Shown here: one piece after another, positions 1 to 8,316 of the stretch | Layout of the letters: each line of letters starts with the position of its first letter | Numbering within the stretch: the stretch's first letter is position 1 | Assembly: GCF_014637795.1 (NCBI RefSeq) | Contig: NZ_BMFD01000004.1 | Span: forward strand, 89,014-153,013 | From: Belliella aquatica | GTDB taxonomy: Bacteria; Bacteroidota; Bacteroidia; Cytophagales; Cyclobacteriaceae | DNA length: 64,000 bases | Direction of reading: 5' to 3' | Notes under the pieces: generated by a model | The model's database searches: none | What the model was told of the DNA's origin: nothing | What the model saw: only the letters and a program-made list of their open reading frames with translations | Program-made: the position numbers and the translations under genes

Positions 1-1
1 A

Positions 2-271
2 GTCAACCAATCTGAAGCTAATTTGATCAAAAAAGAGCTGAAGAAAAAGGAGCAAGATCTGGAACAGGTTGAAAATGACATATCAAGTCTTGAGAAAAAG
101 AAAGCAGCTTTGGAAATAGAAATGGCAAAGCCTGAAGTTTATGCAGATGCAGAAAAGTTAGAGGCTTTGAACAAGGATTACGCAGCTTTTCAAGCCAAGG
201 AAGGCGCTTTGAACATCCGATGGGAAAAGCTCGCTGAGGAGATTGAAAGTTTGGAAATGGAATTGAGTTAA
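2..271 (+). CDS. ABC-F family ATPase, C-terminal fragment (cut by window start)
   Basis: The reading frame is open from base 2 and ends with TAA at 269-271, so only about 89 C-terminal residues are present. They are rich in Lys, Glu and Leu and look like a two-helix coiled coil, with the pattern ending in an amphipathic segment containing IRWEKLAEEIE. This matches the C-terminal coiled-coil domain of Uup/EttA-like ABC-F proteins, which act on ribosomes or nucleic acid. The ATPase domains would lie upstream of the window, so the family call is inferred from the tail alone. The convergent arginine deiminase gene ends 4 nt further on. Confidence 0.6.
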   Translation, partial: VNQSEANLIKKELKKKEQDLEQVENDISSLEKKKAALEIEMAKPEVYADAEKLEALNKDYAAFQAKEGALNIRWEKLAEEIESLEMELS

Positions 272-275
272 AATT

Positions 276-1490
276 CTAGATTTTAGCTCTGCTCAAAGGC
301 ATGGTCATGCATCTTGGGCCTCCAAGACCTCGAGAGAGTTCTGAAGATGGAATTTCCAATACTTCTACTCCTAGGTTTCTCAAAGCTCTATTGGTGTGTT
401 TATTTCTATTGTAGGAAATCACCCTTCTTGGGCCGATAGCGAAGACATTGGCACCATCAAACCATTGTTCGCGCATCGCATAATCAGGATTTCCATCAGC
501 AGTATGAAGAATCTCCAGATAGGGGATTTCTTTTTCCAAAACAGTAAGCAAAGATTCATTCAAAACCTCTCTTTTGATATGGACTTTGCCGTCTTTGATT
601 TCTTTGAGCGTGTAGAGGGAAGTCTGTAAAACAGCATTGAGTGCGTCGGGATAGGTCAATACAAGGTTTTCATCCAATATGGTGAATACAGTATCTAGAT
701 GCATATAATTCCTTTTTTGAGGAAGATGAACTTCATAAACGCGCTCTACAGTCCCCTCTGCCAGTAGCGCTTTGGCTACATGATAAATTGCTTTTTCATC
801 AGTTCGTTCGGAATTCCCAATTGCAACTGCTTTTTTTGAAAGCACAATAACATCTCCACCTTCTATGCTTGGAGGATTGTCGTGTCCATTGACAGGGTAG
901 AGTTTGTTGACATTTTCTTTGAAGTCAGGATGATTTTCAAAAATGCTTCTCAGCAAATCTGCTTCCCTTTGTCTACCGTCCATTTTCATACTTGAAAAAA
1001 TGATTCCACCCGGGGTAACAGCCATCGGATCCCTTTGAAAATATAAGTTTGGACTTGGTGGAATTACAAATGCGTAATCCATCAATTCTCCAGCAGATAG
1101 ATTCGGTATTTTTCGTTTGAGCTCGTGAACTTTCACACCTGCGGTGAGCGCTGTGGCACATTCTGCGGTAGATAATCTACCCATGATGTGCTCCGTCAAA
1201 TGCGTCATTCCTGATTTTGTAAGCGCTTGTTGCATCAATTGGAAAAGTAGCTTTTCATCTGATAGTACCTGAATTAGTAACTCATGCAACCTGAAAACTT
1301 GTGCTCCTGTCGTTTGCTTTATCAAATCTGTAAAAAAATCATGTTCTTTCTGCATCGCATCCAAATAGGGTACATCTTCAAATAGGAGGTATTCTTTGTT
1401 GTATGGAGTTAGCCGGTCAATCTCTTTTCCTGGTCTATGCATCAATACAGCCTTCAATGTTCCAAATTCAGAGTTAAGTCTCAAGTTCAT
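276..1490 (-). CDS. arcA: arginine deiminase
   Basis: Hydrolyses L-arginine to citrulline and ammonia, a cytosolic enzyme of the guanidino-modifying superfamily. The 404-residue length is normal for ArcA. Visible active-site blocks are FQRDP (about 151-155), EGGDV (about 210), MHLDTVF (about 263-269, with the catalytic His) and the C-terminal GGPRCMTMPLSR block with the nucleophilic Cys near residue 394. No ornithine carbamoyltransferase, carbamate kinase or arginine/ornithine antiporter gene lies nearby, so it is not in an arc operon here. It may serve arginine breakdown rather than a complete ADI energy pathway (inference). Confidence 0.95.
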   Translation of the reverse strand: MNLRLNSEFGTLKAVLMHRPGKEIDRLTPYNKEYLLFEDVPYLDAMQKEHDFFTDLIKQTTGAQVFRLHELLIQVLSDEKLLFQLMQQALTKSGMTHLTEHIMGRLSTAECATALTAGVKVHELKRKIPNLSAGELMDYAFVIPPSPNLYFQRDPMAVTPGGIIFSSMKMDGRQREADLLRSIFENHPDFKENVNKLYPVNGHDNPPSIEGGDVIVLSKKAVAIGNSERTDEKAIYHVAKALLAEGTVERVYEVHLPQKRNYMHLDTVFTILDENLVLTYPDALNAVLQTSLYTLKEIKDGKVHIKREVLNESLLTVLEKEIPYLEILHTADGNPDYAMREQWFDGANVFAIGPRRVISYNRNKHTNRALRNLGVEVLEIPSSELSRGLGGPRCMTMPLSRAKI

Positions 1491-1743
1491 GGTTTTATTT
1501 TTTACTTGTTTTCTTAAAAATACTGTAAAAAATTTAAAATTTGGTGTAAATAGTGATGTAATTATTGAATTATTCGCAATGATTACAGTTTGGAGTTACA
1601 ACAAAAGAGTTGTTATCAGTAGCCTAGTTGATCTGTGATCAATGTTTTTTTTGAGATCTGAAAGCGAGGGTGAATAGACTAAATGCAAAAAAATTGGAAT
1701 AAAAACTTAAAAAATCTTTAAGTTTATTAAAAATAACACGCAT

Positions 1744-1932
1744 ATGAACATTTTTGAAATGTTATTTGGGATTGGGCTTATATCAATTTCTATTATAATT
1801 TTCATTATCCAAATTAGGGAAAAGGCTTATACAAGAAAAAAATTCAATACTGGAAATGTTAATATTTACTATTCTGGTGTTGTAGCTTTTTTAGCGGGGA
1901 TGTATTTCTTGATTAATTCTTTTTATGTTTAA
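1744..1932 (+). CDS. small two-helix membrane protein
   Basis: A 62-residue product with two hydrophobic stretches (about 5-22 and 44-60) separated by a basic, polar loop (REKAYTRKKF). This predicts a hairpin membrane protein. The start follows an AT-rich leader, and a good terminator sits immediately after the stop, which supports a real short gene. The family was not recognised and no function is proposed. The very AT-rich coding sequence could also reflect a recently evolved ORF. Confidence 0.45.
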   Translation: MNIFEMLFGIGLISISIIIFIIQIREKAYTRKKFNTGNVNIYYSGVVAFLAGMYFLINSFYV

Positions 1933-1940
1933 TAAAAAAA

Positions 1941-1970
1941 AAGCCGAATCTTCCGACCCGGCTTGTTATT
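1941..1970. terminator. bidirectional terminator between small membrane gene and lysS
   Basis: Stem AAGCCG (1941-1946) pairs with CGGCTT (1959-1964) around a 12-nt loop. It has an A-run before and a T-rich tail after. It lies between the convergent genes ending at 1932 and 2013 and can serve both strands. Confidence 0.7.
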
Positions 1971-2012
1971 TTATTAAATCTAAAATCAAAGATCTAAAAT
2001 CTTAAATTAACC

Positions 2013-3731
2013 TTAGGCTAACCAAGCTTCAACTTCTTCTTTGGTAGGATTGCTTGCGTCAAGTTTGAGTTTTTTTCTTCTTCCGCAGACATCATTGAAA
2101 AGCTTATTGGCATCTTGTTCTTTCAATTGATCGATGGTGTAGATATTCAAATCTCTCAATGCAGGAATCAATCCTTGGGCAACTCCCAAAGCCATGAAAT
2201 CTTCATCGGATGCGATTTTGACTTTTTTCTCAGGACGCATTTGAGGGAAGAATAAAACTTCCTGAATAGTAGTTTTATTCGTCAGCATCATCGTCAATCT
2301 ATCGATACCGATACCCAAGCCTGAAGTAGGAGGCATGCCATATTCCAAAGCTCTCAAGAAATCATCATCCATCGCCATCGCTTCATCATCACCTCGTGCG
2401 GCTAGTTTCAATTGCTCCTCAAATCGTTCTCTTTGATCGATTGGATCATTCAACTCTGTGTAGGCATTGGCGATTTCTTTTCCATTTACGAACAACTCAA
2501 ATCGCTCTACTAGACCTGCTTTGGTTCTGTGTTTCTTAGCCAAAGGAGTCATCTCAATAGGGTAATCTGTGATGTATGTAGGTTGGATAAGGTTTGCTTC
2601 TACTTTTGCACCGAAGATTTCATCCACCAACTTTCCCTTACCCATGCTTGAATCAGTTTCGATACCAAGATCTTTACAAACTTGTTTCAAACCTGCTTCA
2701 TCCATTTCAGAGACATCTATTCCTGTATATTCCAAGATGGAATCATACATGCTGATTCTTCTGTAAGGTCCTGCAAAGTTGATTTCCTTATCTCCAACAG
2801 TAACTGTTGTTTTATCATGGATGGATTTGGTTACTTTTTCGAGAAGTTCTTCCACCATTTCCATCATCCAAATGTAGTCCTTATAAGCTACATAGATTTC
2901 CATGGAAGTGAATTCCGGATTGTGAGTGCGGTCCATTCCTTCATTTCTGAACATTTTCCCAAATTCATACACTCCGTCAAATCCTCCAACAATCAACCTC
3001 TTCAAATACAATTCATTGGCAATCCTCAAATACAAAGGCATATCCAAAGTATTGTGATGGGTATTGAAAGGTCTAGCTGCTGCACCACCGTGAACAGCTT
3101 GTAGAATTGGAGTTTCTACTTCCAACCAGCCGTGGTCATCAAAATACCTTCTCATATTTGAGATGATTTTTGTTCTAGTGATGAACACCTCTTTCACATC
3201 GGGATTGACTGTCAAATCAACATAGCGCTGTCTGTATCTCATTTCAGGATCTGTAAATCCATCATAGACATTTCCTTCTTCGTCTCTTTTGACAACAGGA
3301 AGAGGTTTTACGGCTTTAGAAAGCACTTTGAGATCAGTTACATGGAGGGAAATCTCACCTGTTTGAGTAGTAAAAATATAACCTTGAACACCAATGAAAT
3401 CACCGATTCCCAATAGTTTTTTGAAAACAGTATTGTAAAGCGTTTTGTCTTCGCCTTGGCAAATATCGTCTCTTCTGACATAGATTTGAAGTCTACCCGT
3501 AGAATCCTGAATCTCCGCAAAAGAAGCAGAACCCATGATTCGACGGCTCATCAATCGACCCGCAATGGTGATGCCTTTGTAGTCAGTTTTGTTGTTTTCG
3601 TAATTTTTATGAATATCTGCCGCAGTCACGTTGATAGGAAAAGACTCTGCTGGGTAAGGGTTGATTCCCAGTTTCATCAATTCTTCTCGATCTTTTCTAC
3701 GCTCTATTTCCTGTTCGCTTAATAATTGCAT
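2013..3731 (-). CDS. lysS: lysyl-tRNA synthetase, class II
   Basis: Charges tRNA-Lys with lysine in the cytosol. An OB-fold anticodon-binding region (about residues 50-170) precedes the class II catalytic core, with motif 2 ([20 protein letters not shown]) and motif 3 ([14 protein letters not shown]). At 572 residues it is about 65 longer than the E. coli enzyme. The extra C-terminal segment (about 508-572) contains a helical stretch that resembles a small helix-hairpin-helix-like domain (LNIYTIDQL) and ends in acidic and basic helices. Similar tails are common in Bacteroidota LysRS, so it is likely genuine and not a fusion artefact. Upstream, TAATTTCG at roughly -25 resembles a -7 element. 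Confidence 0.97.
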   Translation of the reverse strand: MQLLSEQEIERRKDREELMKLGINPYPAESFPINVTAADIHKNYENNKTDYKGITIAGRLMSRRIMGSASFAEIQDSTGRLQIYVRRDDICQGEDKTLYNTVFKKLLGIGDFIGVQGYIFTTQTGEISLHVTDLKVLSKAVKPLPVVKRDEEGNVYDGFTDPEMRYRQRYVDLTVNPDVKEVFITRTKIISNMRRYFDDHGWLEVETPILQAVHGGAAARPFNTHHNTLDMPLYLRIANELYLKRLIVGGFDGVYEFGKMFRNEGMDRTHNPEFTSMEIYVAYKDYIWMMEMVEELLEKVTKSIHDKTTVTVGDKEINFAGPYRRISMYDSILEYTGIDVSEMDEAGLKQVCKDLGIETDSSMGKGKLVDEIFGAKVEANLIQPTYITDYPIEMTPLAKKHRTKAGLVERFELFVNGKEIANAYTELNDPIDQRERFEEQLKLAARGDDEAMAMDDDFLRALEYGMPPTSGLGIGIDRLTMMLTNKTTIQEVLFFPQMRPEKKVKIASDEDFMALGVAQGLIPALRDLNIYTIDQLKEQDANKLFNDVCGRRKKLKLDASNPTKEEVEAWLA

Positions 3732-3794
3732 TTGTTCAATGATTTGAGATGTTGAGCGAAATTATATGAACTGCGCTCTGTGTTGGTTTATATT

Positions 3795-4982
3795 TTATGC
3801 TTTGACGTTTCTTCTTCTTGCGATTTCCTTTTTGATCAAGTCAAATTCTCTCGAACTCTGACCTGCCACGGAAGTATTTTCCTCTGCTCTTCTGCCCAAA
3901 TAAGGCATTACTTTTTCTACTGGGCCATAAGGAACATACTTTACTACATTATATCCTGCATGGGATAAGTTGAATGAAATATTATCACTCATTCCATAAA
4001 GCTGAGCAAAATAAACTCTTTCGTCGCTCGGGCTAATATTAGCTTCTTCGATTAACTGGGTTAATAGGATATTACTTTTTTCATTGTGTGAACCTGCCAC
4101 GAGACTAACATGACCATGGTTTTCAATACAAAAGCGTAGTGCTTCATCAAAATCTCTGTCTGTTGATGCTTTATCTGGCTGTATAGGGCTTTTATATCCC
4201 TTATCTTTTGCACGATCTCTTTCCTTTTCCATATATGCTCCTCTCACGAGCTTAGCGCCAAGTTTATATCCTTTATGTGCCGCAACTGCTTGTGAAGATT
4301 TGAGTCTTTGCAACATTTCGTGCATATACATTTGATAAGTATTGTAGACAATGCAATCTTCTTGATTGTATTTTTCCATGGCCTCATAAGCCATTTGATC
4401 TATGACGTCTTGAAAACAAGATTCTTCAGCATCAATCAGGATTTTGGTTTTTGCTTCAAAAGCAGCTCTACACAATTCGTCTACTCGAGCTTTCAGCTTG
4501 TCAAAGGAAGCTTGCTCTTTTTCAGAAAGCTTTTTCCCTTCCTGTACTTTGGTCATGATTTCGTAGCTACCAAGACCTGTCACTTTAAATACAGCAAATG
4601 GAATATTTTCATCGCCAGCCGATCTTTCAATGGTTCTCAAAATCTCATTTTTGGTTGCTTCATAACTGGCTTCGTTTCCTATGCCTTCTACAGAATAATC
4701 CAAGATGGTTTTGATATGAAATGCTGCCAATTCATCTACGGTGGCTTGAGAATCTTCTATGCTTTCACCACCACAGAAATGCCCAAACATCGTTTTTTTC
4801 ATCAAACCTTTGATGGGTGCCTTAATAGCGAATGCAAAATTCGCCATTTTAATACCCAATTTTACAGCGGCGTTGTTATTCATAGTAGCGAAAATGAGAT
4901 ACATTTTTCTCAATTCTGCATTTGATTTAGAAGCGAAAGCGACTTCTAAATTTTCCAAAGAAATTTTCGTTTTTGTGGGCAT
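3795..4982 (-). CDS. proline dehydrogenase
   Basis: FAD-dependent oxidation of proline to pyrroline-5-carboxylate, the first step of proline catabolism. It is the monofunctional TIM-barrel type of about 395 residues, as in eukaryotes and many Bacteroidota, rather than a PutA fusion. The barrel signatures KLVRGAYMEKERDRAKDKG and the C-terminal YVPYGPVEKVMPYLGRRAEEN are present. The frame is open 13 codons further upstream to an ATG at 5021. However, a consensus promoter (5001-5032) overlaps that extension, so the start at 4982 (MPTKTKIS) is chosen. No P5C dehydrogenase gene is adjacent. Confidence 0.92.
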   Translation of the reverse strand: MPTKTKISLENLEVAFASKSNAELRKMYLIFATMNNNAAVKLGIKMANFAFAIKAPIKGLMKKTMFGHFCGGESIEDSQATVDELAAFHIKTILDYSVEGIGNEASYEATKNEILRTIERSAGDENIPFAVFKVTGLGSYEIMTKVQEGKKLSEKEQASFDKLKARVDELCRAAFEAKTKILIDAEESCFQDVIDQMAYEAMEKYNQEDCIVYNTYQMYMHEMLQRLKSSQAVAAHKGYKLGAKLVRGAYMEKERDRAKDKGYKSPIQPDKASTDRDFDEALRFCIENHGHVSLVAGSHNEKSNILLTQLIEEANISPSDERVYFAQLYGMSDNISFNLSHAGYNVVKYVPYGPVEKVMPYLGRRAEENTSVAGQSSREFDLIKKEIARRRNVKA

Positions 4983-5000
4983 ATCCTGATAATCGAGCTG

Positions 5001-5032
5001 CAAATATACGCTAACAAACAAAGCCTTCCAAA
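5001..5032 (-). promoter_or_regulatory. Bacteroidota-type promoter of proline dehydrogenase
   Basis: On the minus strand TTTG (5029-5032), a 20-nt spacer and TATATTTG (5001-5008) match the consensus TTTG-N19-21-TAnnTTTG exactly. The expected transcription start lies about 15 nt before the ATG at 4982, which decides the start codon. Confidence 0.75.
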
Positions 5033-5173
5033 CCTTATATGGCTCTTAGCGCATTTGTTCAAACTATTTTTAATCTTTATGATCTTTTATCAAAAAGCGA
5101 AATATTGATACATTTTTGAGGGAATAACTTTTTACCTTAGGCAATTGTTAACTTGCTAAAAATATAAGCCCAT

Positions 5174-6262
5174 TTGGAAACGAGAACTTTTGAGCATTGG
5201 GGAATGAATCTCCAAAATCCCTTGATTATAGCAGGACCCTGTAGCGTAGAGACACCTGAGCAGTTGGACAAGACCGTATCAGGTTTAGTAGATCAGGGTG
5301 TGAAAATCATTCGTGGCGGTGTTTGGAAACCGAGAACAAGACCAGGTAATTTTGAAGGAGTAGGAGCAATCGCTTTGCCTTGGATCAAGGAAGTGAAGGG
5401 GAAATATGGTGTAAAGTTCGCGATTGAGGTAGCAAATCCCAACCATGTGGAGCAAGCGCTCGATGCGGGCATTGATTTGTTATGGATTGGAGCAAGGACC
5501 ACTGTTAATCCGTTTGCGGTTCAAGAAATTGCCGATAGTTTAAAGGGAGTAGACGTGCCTATTTTTGTTAAGAATCCAGTTAATCCAGATTTGGCACTTT
5601 GGATCGGTGCTATGGAAAGATTAGATCAAGCAGGTTTGAAGCGAATAGGAGCGATTCACAGAGGTTTTTCTAATTTCAATGATACTAAATACAGGAATTC
5701 TCCGATGTGGCAACTGCCGATTGAATTAAAAACCAAATTCCCTAATCTACCTTTGTTGAATGATCCCAGTCATATTGGTGGAAAGAGAGACCTGCTATTT
5801 GATATCGCACAGATGGCTTATGACTTGAATTTCGATGGTTTGATCGTAGAATCTCATATCGATCCTGATAAGGCTTGGTCAGATGCGGCGCAACAATTGA
5901 CTCCGGAGGCATTTGGTGTAATGCTCAAAAGACTTAAAACCAGAAATACTGGATTGGAAAATCCTATTTTCAAACATCAATTAGAACAATTGAGAGAACA
6001 AATAGATGAAGTAGATCGGGAACTATTAGAAGTGATGACTCGCAGGATGAATCTGGTAGAGCAAGTGGGCGAATATAAAAAATCAAATAACTTGACCGTT
6101 TTTCAAATCGAAAGGTGGAAGAAGGTTTTCAAAACTAGAGCAGAATGGGCGCAGGCTATGAATTTGAATCCTGAATTCGCTAGAGAAATTTTTAAACTTA
6201 TTCATACCGAATCGATCAGTAAGCAAACAGAAATTATGGAAGGAACAAAGCTGGAAAAGTAA
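5174..6262 (+). CDS. bifunctional DAHP synthase / chorismate mutase, copy 1
   Basis: Catalyses entry into the shikimate pathway (PEP + erythrose-4-phosphate to DAHP) and, through a C-terminal AroQ-type domain, chorismate to prephenate. The type I-beta synthase domain covers about residues 1-260, with the metal-ligand Cys in GPCS (21-24), KPRTRPG, IHRGF, NDPSHI and ESHIDPDKAWSDA. The chorismate mutase helix starts near 275 (LREQIDEVDRELLEVM). The start is TTG at 5174, because an in-frame TAA sits at 5165. The paralogue at 7044 aligns from the same point, which supports it. The domain order is that of the Porphyromonas gingivalis enzyme. No attenuator is visible upstream, unlike copy 2. Confidence 0.93.
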   Translation: METRTFEHWGMNLQNPLIIAGPCSVETPEQLDKTVSGLVDQGVKIIRGGVWKPRTRPGNFEGVGAIALPWIKEVKGKYGVKFAIEVANPNHVEQALDAGIDLLWIGARTTVNPFAVQEIADSLKGVDVPIFVKNPVNPDLALWIGAMERLDQAGLKRIGAIHRGFSNFNDTKYRNSPMWQLPIELKTKFPNLPLLNDPSHIGGKRDLLFDIAQMAYDLNFDGLIVESHIDPDKAWSDAAQQLTPEAFGVMLKRLKTRNTGLENPIFKHQLEQLREQIDEVDRELLEVMTRRMNLVEQVGEYKKSNNLTVFQIERWKKVFKTRAEWAQAMNLNPEFAREIFKLIHTESISKQTEIMEGTKLEK

Positions 6263-6263
6263 A

Positions 6264-6653
6264 TTAGAATTCCACATGATAAACATCCGTTTGATTCCTC
6301 GGAATTCCTAAAACACTAAATCCACCTGATTGTGGGATTTCCTCAATTAGATCAAATGACTTACAATCTTTGGATAGTCCTTCGAAAATCAAGGTAAATT
6401 GAAATAATTCAAAAGGCTTGATCACGGTCCACATTGGAAAAAATGTAATATTATCAATGTTGAGCAATTTGGATTTATGGCTGTCACCTGTCGGGATCAA
6501 AAAAGTACTGTTCCATATTCTAATCAGTTGCTCCATCGGGCCATTTTTGAAAGAGCATTTCACGATAACTTGTTTTTCTACAGCCTCATCTGAAACAATT
6601 TGCTCTAATATTTCAGGATCAATTTCTGTTTTTGGTTTGGTGATCGTTTCCAT
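6264..6653 (-). CDS. conserved hypothetical protein, 129 residues
   Basis: A soluble, mixed alpha/beta product without signal peptide or membrane segment. A distinctive core (IRIWNSTFLIP, SKLLNIDNITFFPMW, FTLIFEGLSKDCKSFDLIEE, GGFSVLGIPRNQTDVYHVEF) looks like a compact beta-rich domain. I believe related proteins of unknown function occur in other Bacteroidota, but I cannot assign a named family. The gene is convergent with DAHP synthase copy 1, with one base between the stops, and separates the two DAHP synthase paralogues. Function unknown. Confidence 0.7.
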   Translation of the reverse strand: METITKPKTEIDPEILEQIVSDEAVEKQVIVKCSFKNGPMEQLIRIWNSTFLIPTGDSHKSKLLNIDNITFFPMWTVIKPFELFQFTLIFEGLSKDCKSFDLIEEIPQSGGFSVLGIPRNQTDVYHVEF

Positions 6654-6779
6654 ATTTCTTTATAAGAAGGTAATCCAATATTCTAATGAGTTTTTCAAAA
6701 AGATGGTTCCCAGATATTGAAGAGTTTTGGAAAATCGAGTCCAAATTATATTCTGCACAAAATCGAATTTCTATACTCT

Positions 6780-6813
6780 TTTGATGAATTGGTAACAATA
6801 TTGGCTAGTTTTA
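6780..6813 (+). promoter_or_regulatory. candidate promoter of the attenuated aro operon
   Basis: TTTG (6780-6783) and TAGTTTTA (6806-6813, one mismatch to TAnnTTTG) are separated by 22 nt. This would start transcription near 6817, about 40 nt before the leader peptide. The spacing is slightly long, so the call is tentative. Confidence 0.35.
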
Positions 6814-6858
6814 TCTAATCGGTAAAAAAATATTGAAAAATTAATTTGTTTTTAAAAA

Positions 6859-6975
6859 ATGACCATTTACATTTGGAGTATGTTAATCACAGCAGCGATC
6901 TATTTTACTTTCTTTTATTTTTACTTTCGTCCCAAAGGTCGAATCGGAGCTGCGTATTGTCTAGTCAAAAAATAA
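6859..6975 (+). CDS. aromatic attenuator leader peptide
   Basis: ATG at 6859 opens a 38-codon frame ending with TAA at 6973-6975. Codons 14-23 (6898-6927) encode IYFTFFYFYF. The whole peptide has five Phe, five Tyr and one Trp codon, far above chance. It is followed by a GC-rich terminator and then by DAHP synthase copy 2. Such leader peptides sense charged tRNA: ribosome stalling at the Phe/Tyr codons would free downstream leader RNA to form an antiterminator. The peptide is too short and too biased to be an enzyme and is presumably non-functional in itself. Confidence 0.82.
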   Translation: MTIYIWSMLITAAIYFTFFYFYFRPKGRIGAAYCLVKK

Positions 6976-7024
6976 ACAATCATACAAACACAGAAGCCCG
7001 ATTCGCAAGAATCGGGCTTTTTTT
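6940..7024 (+). promoter_or_regulatory. transcription attenuator (antiterminator/terminator switch)
   Basis: Terminator: an 11-bp perfect stem AAGCCCGATTC (6994-7004) / GAATCGGGCTT (7009-7019) with a GCAA tetraloop, followed by a run of T. Antiterminator: CGAATCGG (6940-6947) plus GCT (6949-6951) can pair with 6995-7005, the left arm of the terminator, with only one bulged A. The segment 6940-6951 begins 12 nt after the last of the clustered Phe/Tyr codons (6925-6927). A ribosome stalled there would leave it free. The arrangement predicts expression of the downstream aro genes when charged Phe/Tyr tRNA is scarce. Confidence 0.8.
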
Positions 7025-7043
7025 ATTCAAACCAATTAAACTC

Positions 7044-8141
7044 ATGGAAAATCACTTACAAACAAAAGACTGGGGACTAGGATTAAATGGTCATTTGATC
7101 ATTGCAGGACCTTGTAGCGCAGAAACGCCAGAGCAGATAGAAAAAGTCTGTTTGGATATGAAAAAGGAAAATATGATTCCTCACCTATTCAGAGCGGGAA
7201 TTTGGAAACCAAGAACTAGACCGGGGAGTTTCGAAGGGATTGGGGAAGAAGGACTGACGTGGATGGAAATCGTGAGAAATCACCTGAACATTCCGATCAC
7301 GACTGAAGTTGGAAATGCTGCCCATGTTGAATTAGCATTGAAGCACAAGGTGGATGTACTTTGGATAGGGGCAAGAACAACAGTTAATCCGTTTGCTGTG
7401 CAGGAAATTGCTGATGCATTGAAAGGCGTAGATATTCCTGTGATGGTAAAAAACCCAATGAATCCTGACCTTCAACTGTGGCTGGGAGCTTTGGAAAGAC
7501 TTCAGACTGTAGGGATCAATAAATTGGCTGCTATTCATAGAGGATTCTCTGATTCTTATGATAAGCGTTTTAGAAATAAGCCAAATTGGTCTATGCCAAT
7601 TCACTTAAAGAGAGAGTGGAAAGGAATGGAAGTGATCAACGACCCTAGTCACATCGTAGGAAATAGAGCTGGTATTTTAGAGACTGCTCAGCGTGCGATT
7701 AATTTTGGTTTGGATGGACTGATGATCGAAACGCACCATGATCCTGATAATGCCTGGTCTGATGCAAAACAGCAAGTTACTCCAGCTGCTTTAAAGCAAA
7801 TTCTTTCTCAGATAGACTTTAGAGAAACTGCTGGTTCTGAAAACCCAAGCGAAAGATTGAATGATTTGAGATCGGCCGTAGATCATTTAGATGATCAACT
7901 GTTGGATTTGCTACAAGAAAGATTCTCCATGATCGATCAAATTGGAGCTTACAAAAGAGAAAATCACCTAACCGTATTCCAATCGGACAGATGGAAATAT
8001 GTAATGGAATCTAGAACCCAAAAGGGGGTGACGAAAAATTTGAGTGAAAAATTCATGAAAGAATTACTTTACTGTATTCATGAAGAATCTGTCAAAAGAC
8101 AAGAGAAGCAATTAAGAGAAGCGGATCCAGTTAAGAGATAG
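7044..8141 (+). CDS. bifunctional DAHP synthase / chorismate mutase, copy 2 (attenuated)
   Basis: The same reactions and domain order as the paralogue at 5174: DAHP synthase (AGPCSAETPE with Cys 24, KPRTRPG, IHRGF, NDPSHI, ETHHDPDNAWSDA) followed by an AroQ chorismate mutase from about residue 275 (LNDLRSAVDHLDDQLLDLLQ). The frame is open further upstream, but the ATG at 7044 lies just after the attenuator terminator and gives a 365-residue protein colinear with copy 1, so it is the start. It is the first gene of the aroB-aroA-pheA-aminotransferase-tyrA run. Two isozymes with different control suggest separate feedback or transcription regimes (inference). Confidence 0.93.
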   Translation: MENHLQTKDWGLGLNGHLIIAGPCSAETPEQIEKVCLDMKKENMIPHLFRAGIWKPRTRPGSFEGIGEEGLTWMEIVRNHLNIPITTEVGNAAHVELALKHKVDVLWIGARTTVNPFAVQEIADALKGVDIPVMVKNPMNPDLQLWLGALERLQTVGINKLAAIHRGFSDSYDKRFRNKPNWSMPIHLKREWKGMEVINDPSHIVGNRAGILETAQRAINFGLDGLMIETHHDPDNAWSDAKQQVTPAALKQILSQIDFRETAGSENPSERLNDLRSAVDHLDDQLLDLLQERFSMIDQIGAYKRENHLTVFQSDRWKYVMESRTQKGVTKNLSEKFMKELLYCIHEESVKRQEKQLREADPVKR

Positions 8142-8161
8142 TAAATAGATTAAAAGGTTAA

Positions 8162-8244
8162 AATGTTGAAAGGTTTAAAAGTTATTGGCAATCATTGATT
8201 TCATTTTGTATTTAATCAAAGCTAATTTCAAACTTTTCAACATT
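8162..8244. repeat. inverted repeat of a dispersed phrase upstream of aroB
   Basis: AATGTTGAAAGGTTT (8162-8176) can pair with AAACTTTTCAACATT (8230-8244). Both arms are versions of the AACCTTTCAACATTACAACTTT phrase found in other intergenic regions of this window. A function as terminator or processing hairpin is possible but there is no T-run. Confidence 0.5.
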
Positions 8245-8316
8245 ACAACTTTGCGATTTTATAACTTTTATCCCCGGGCTTTTTGTAATTTCGAGTCAAT
8301 TAATAATATAGAAAAA

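Noticed and set aside
1560-1675. possible fourth copy of the stop-adjacent RNA element
   Set aside because: ATTATTCGCAATGATTACAG and GAAAGCGAGGGTGAATAG recall the two conserved boxes, but the 3' GGCTACTG box is missing, the ends pair poorly and no plus-strand stop codon lies just upstream.
4308-4925. 205-codon open frame on the plus strand
   Set aside because: It lies wholly antisense to proline dehydrogenase, which has clear family motifs; the frame has no recognisable domain or start signals.
6846-7043. N-terminal extension of DAHP synthase copy 2
   Set aside because: The extension would be translated through the attenuator terminator; the leader peptide uses another frame, and the paralogue aligns from the ATG at 7044.
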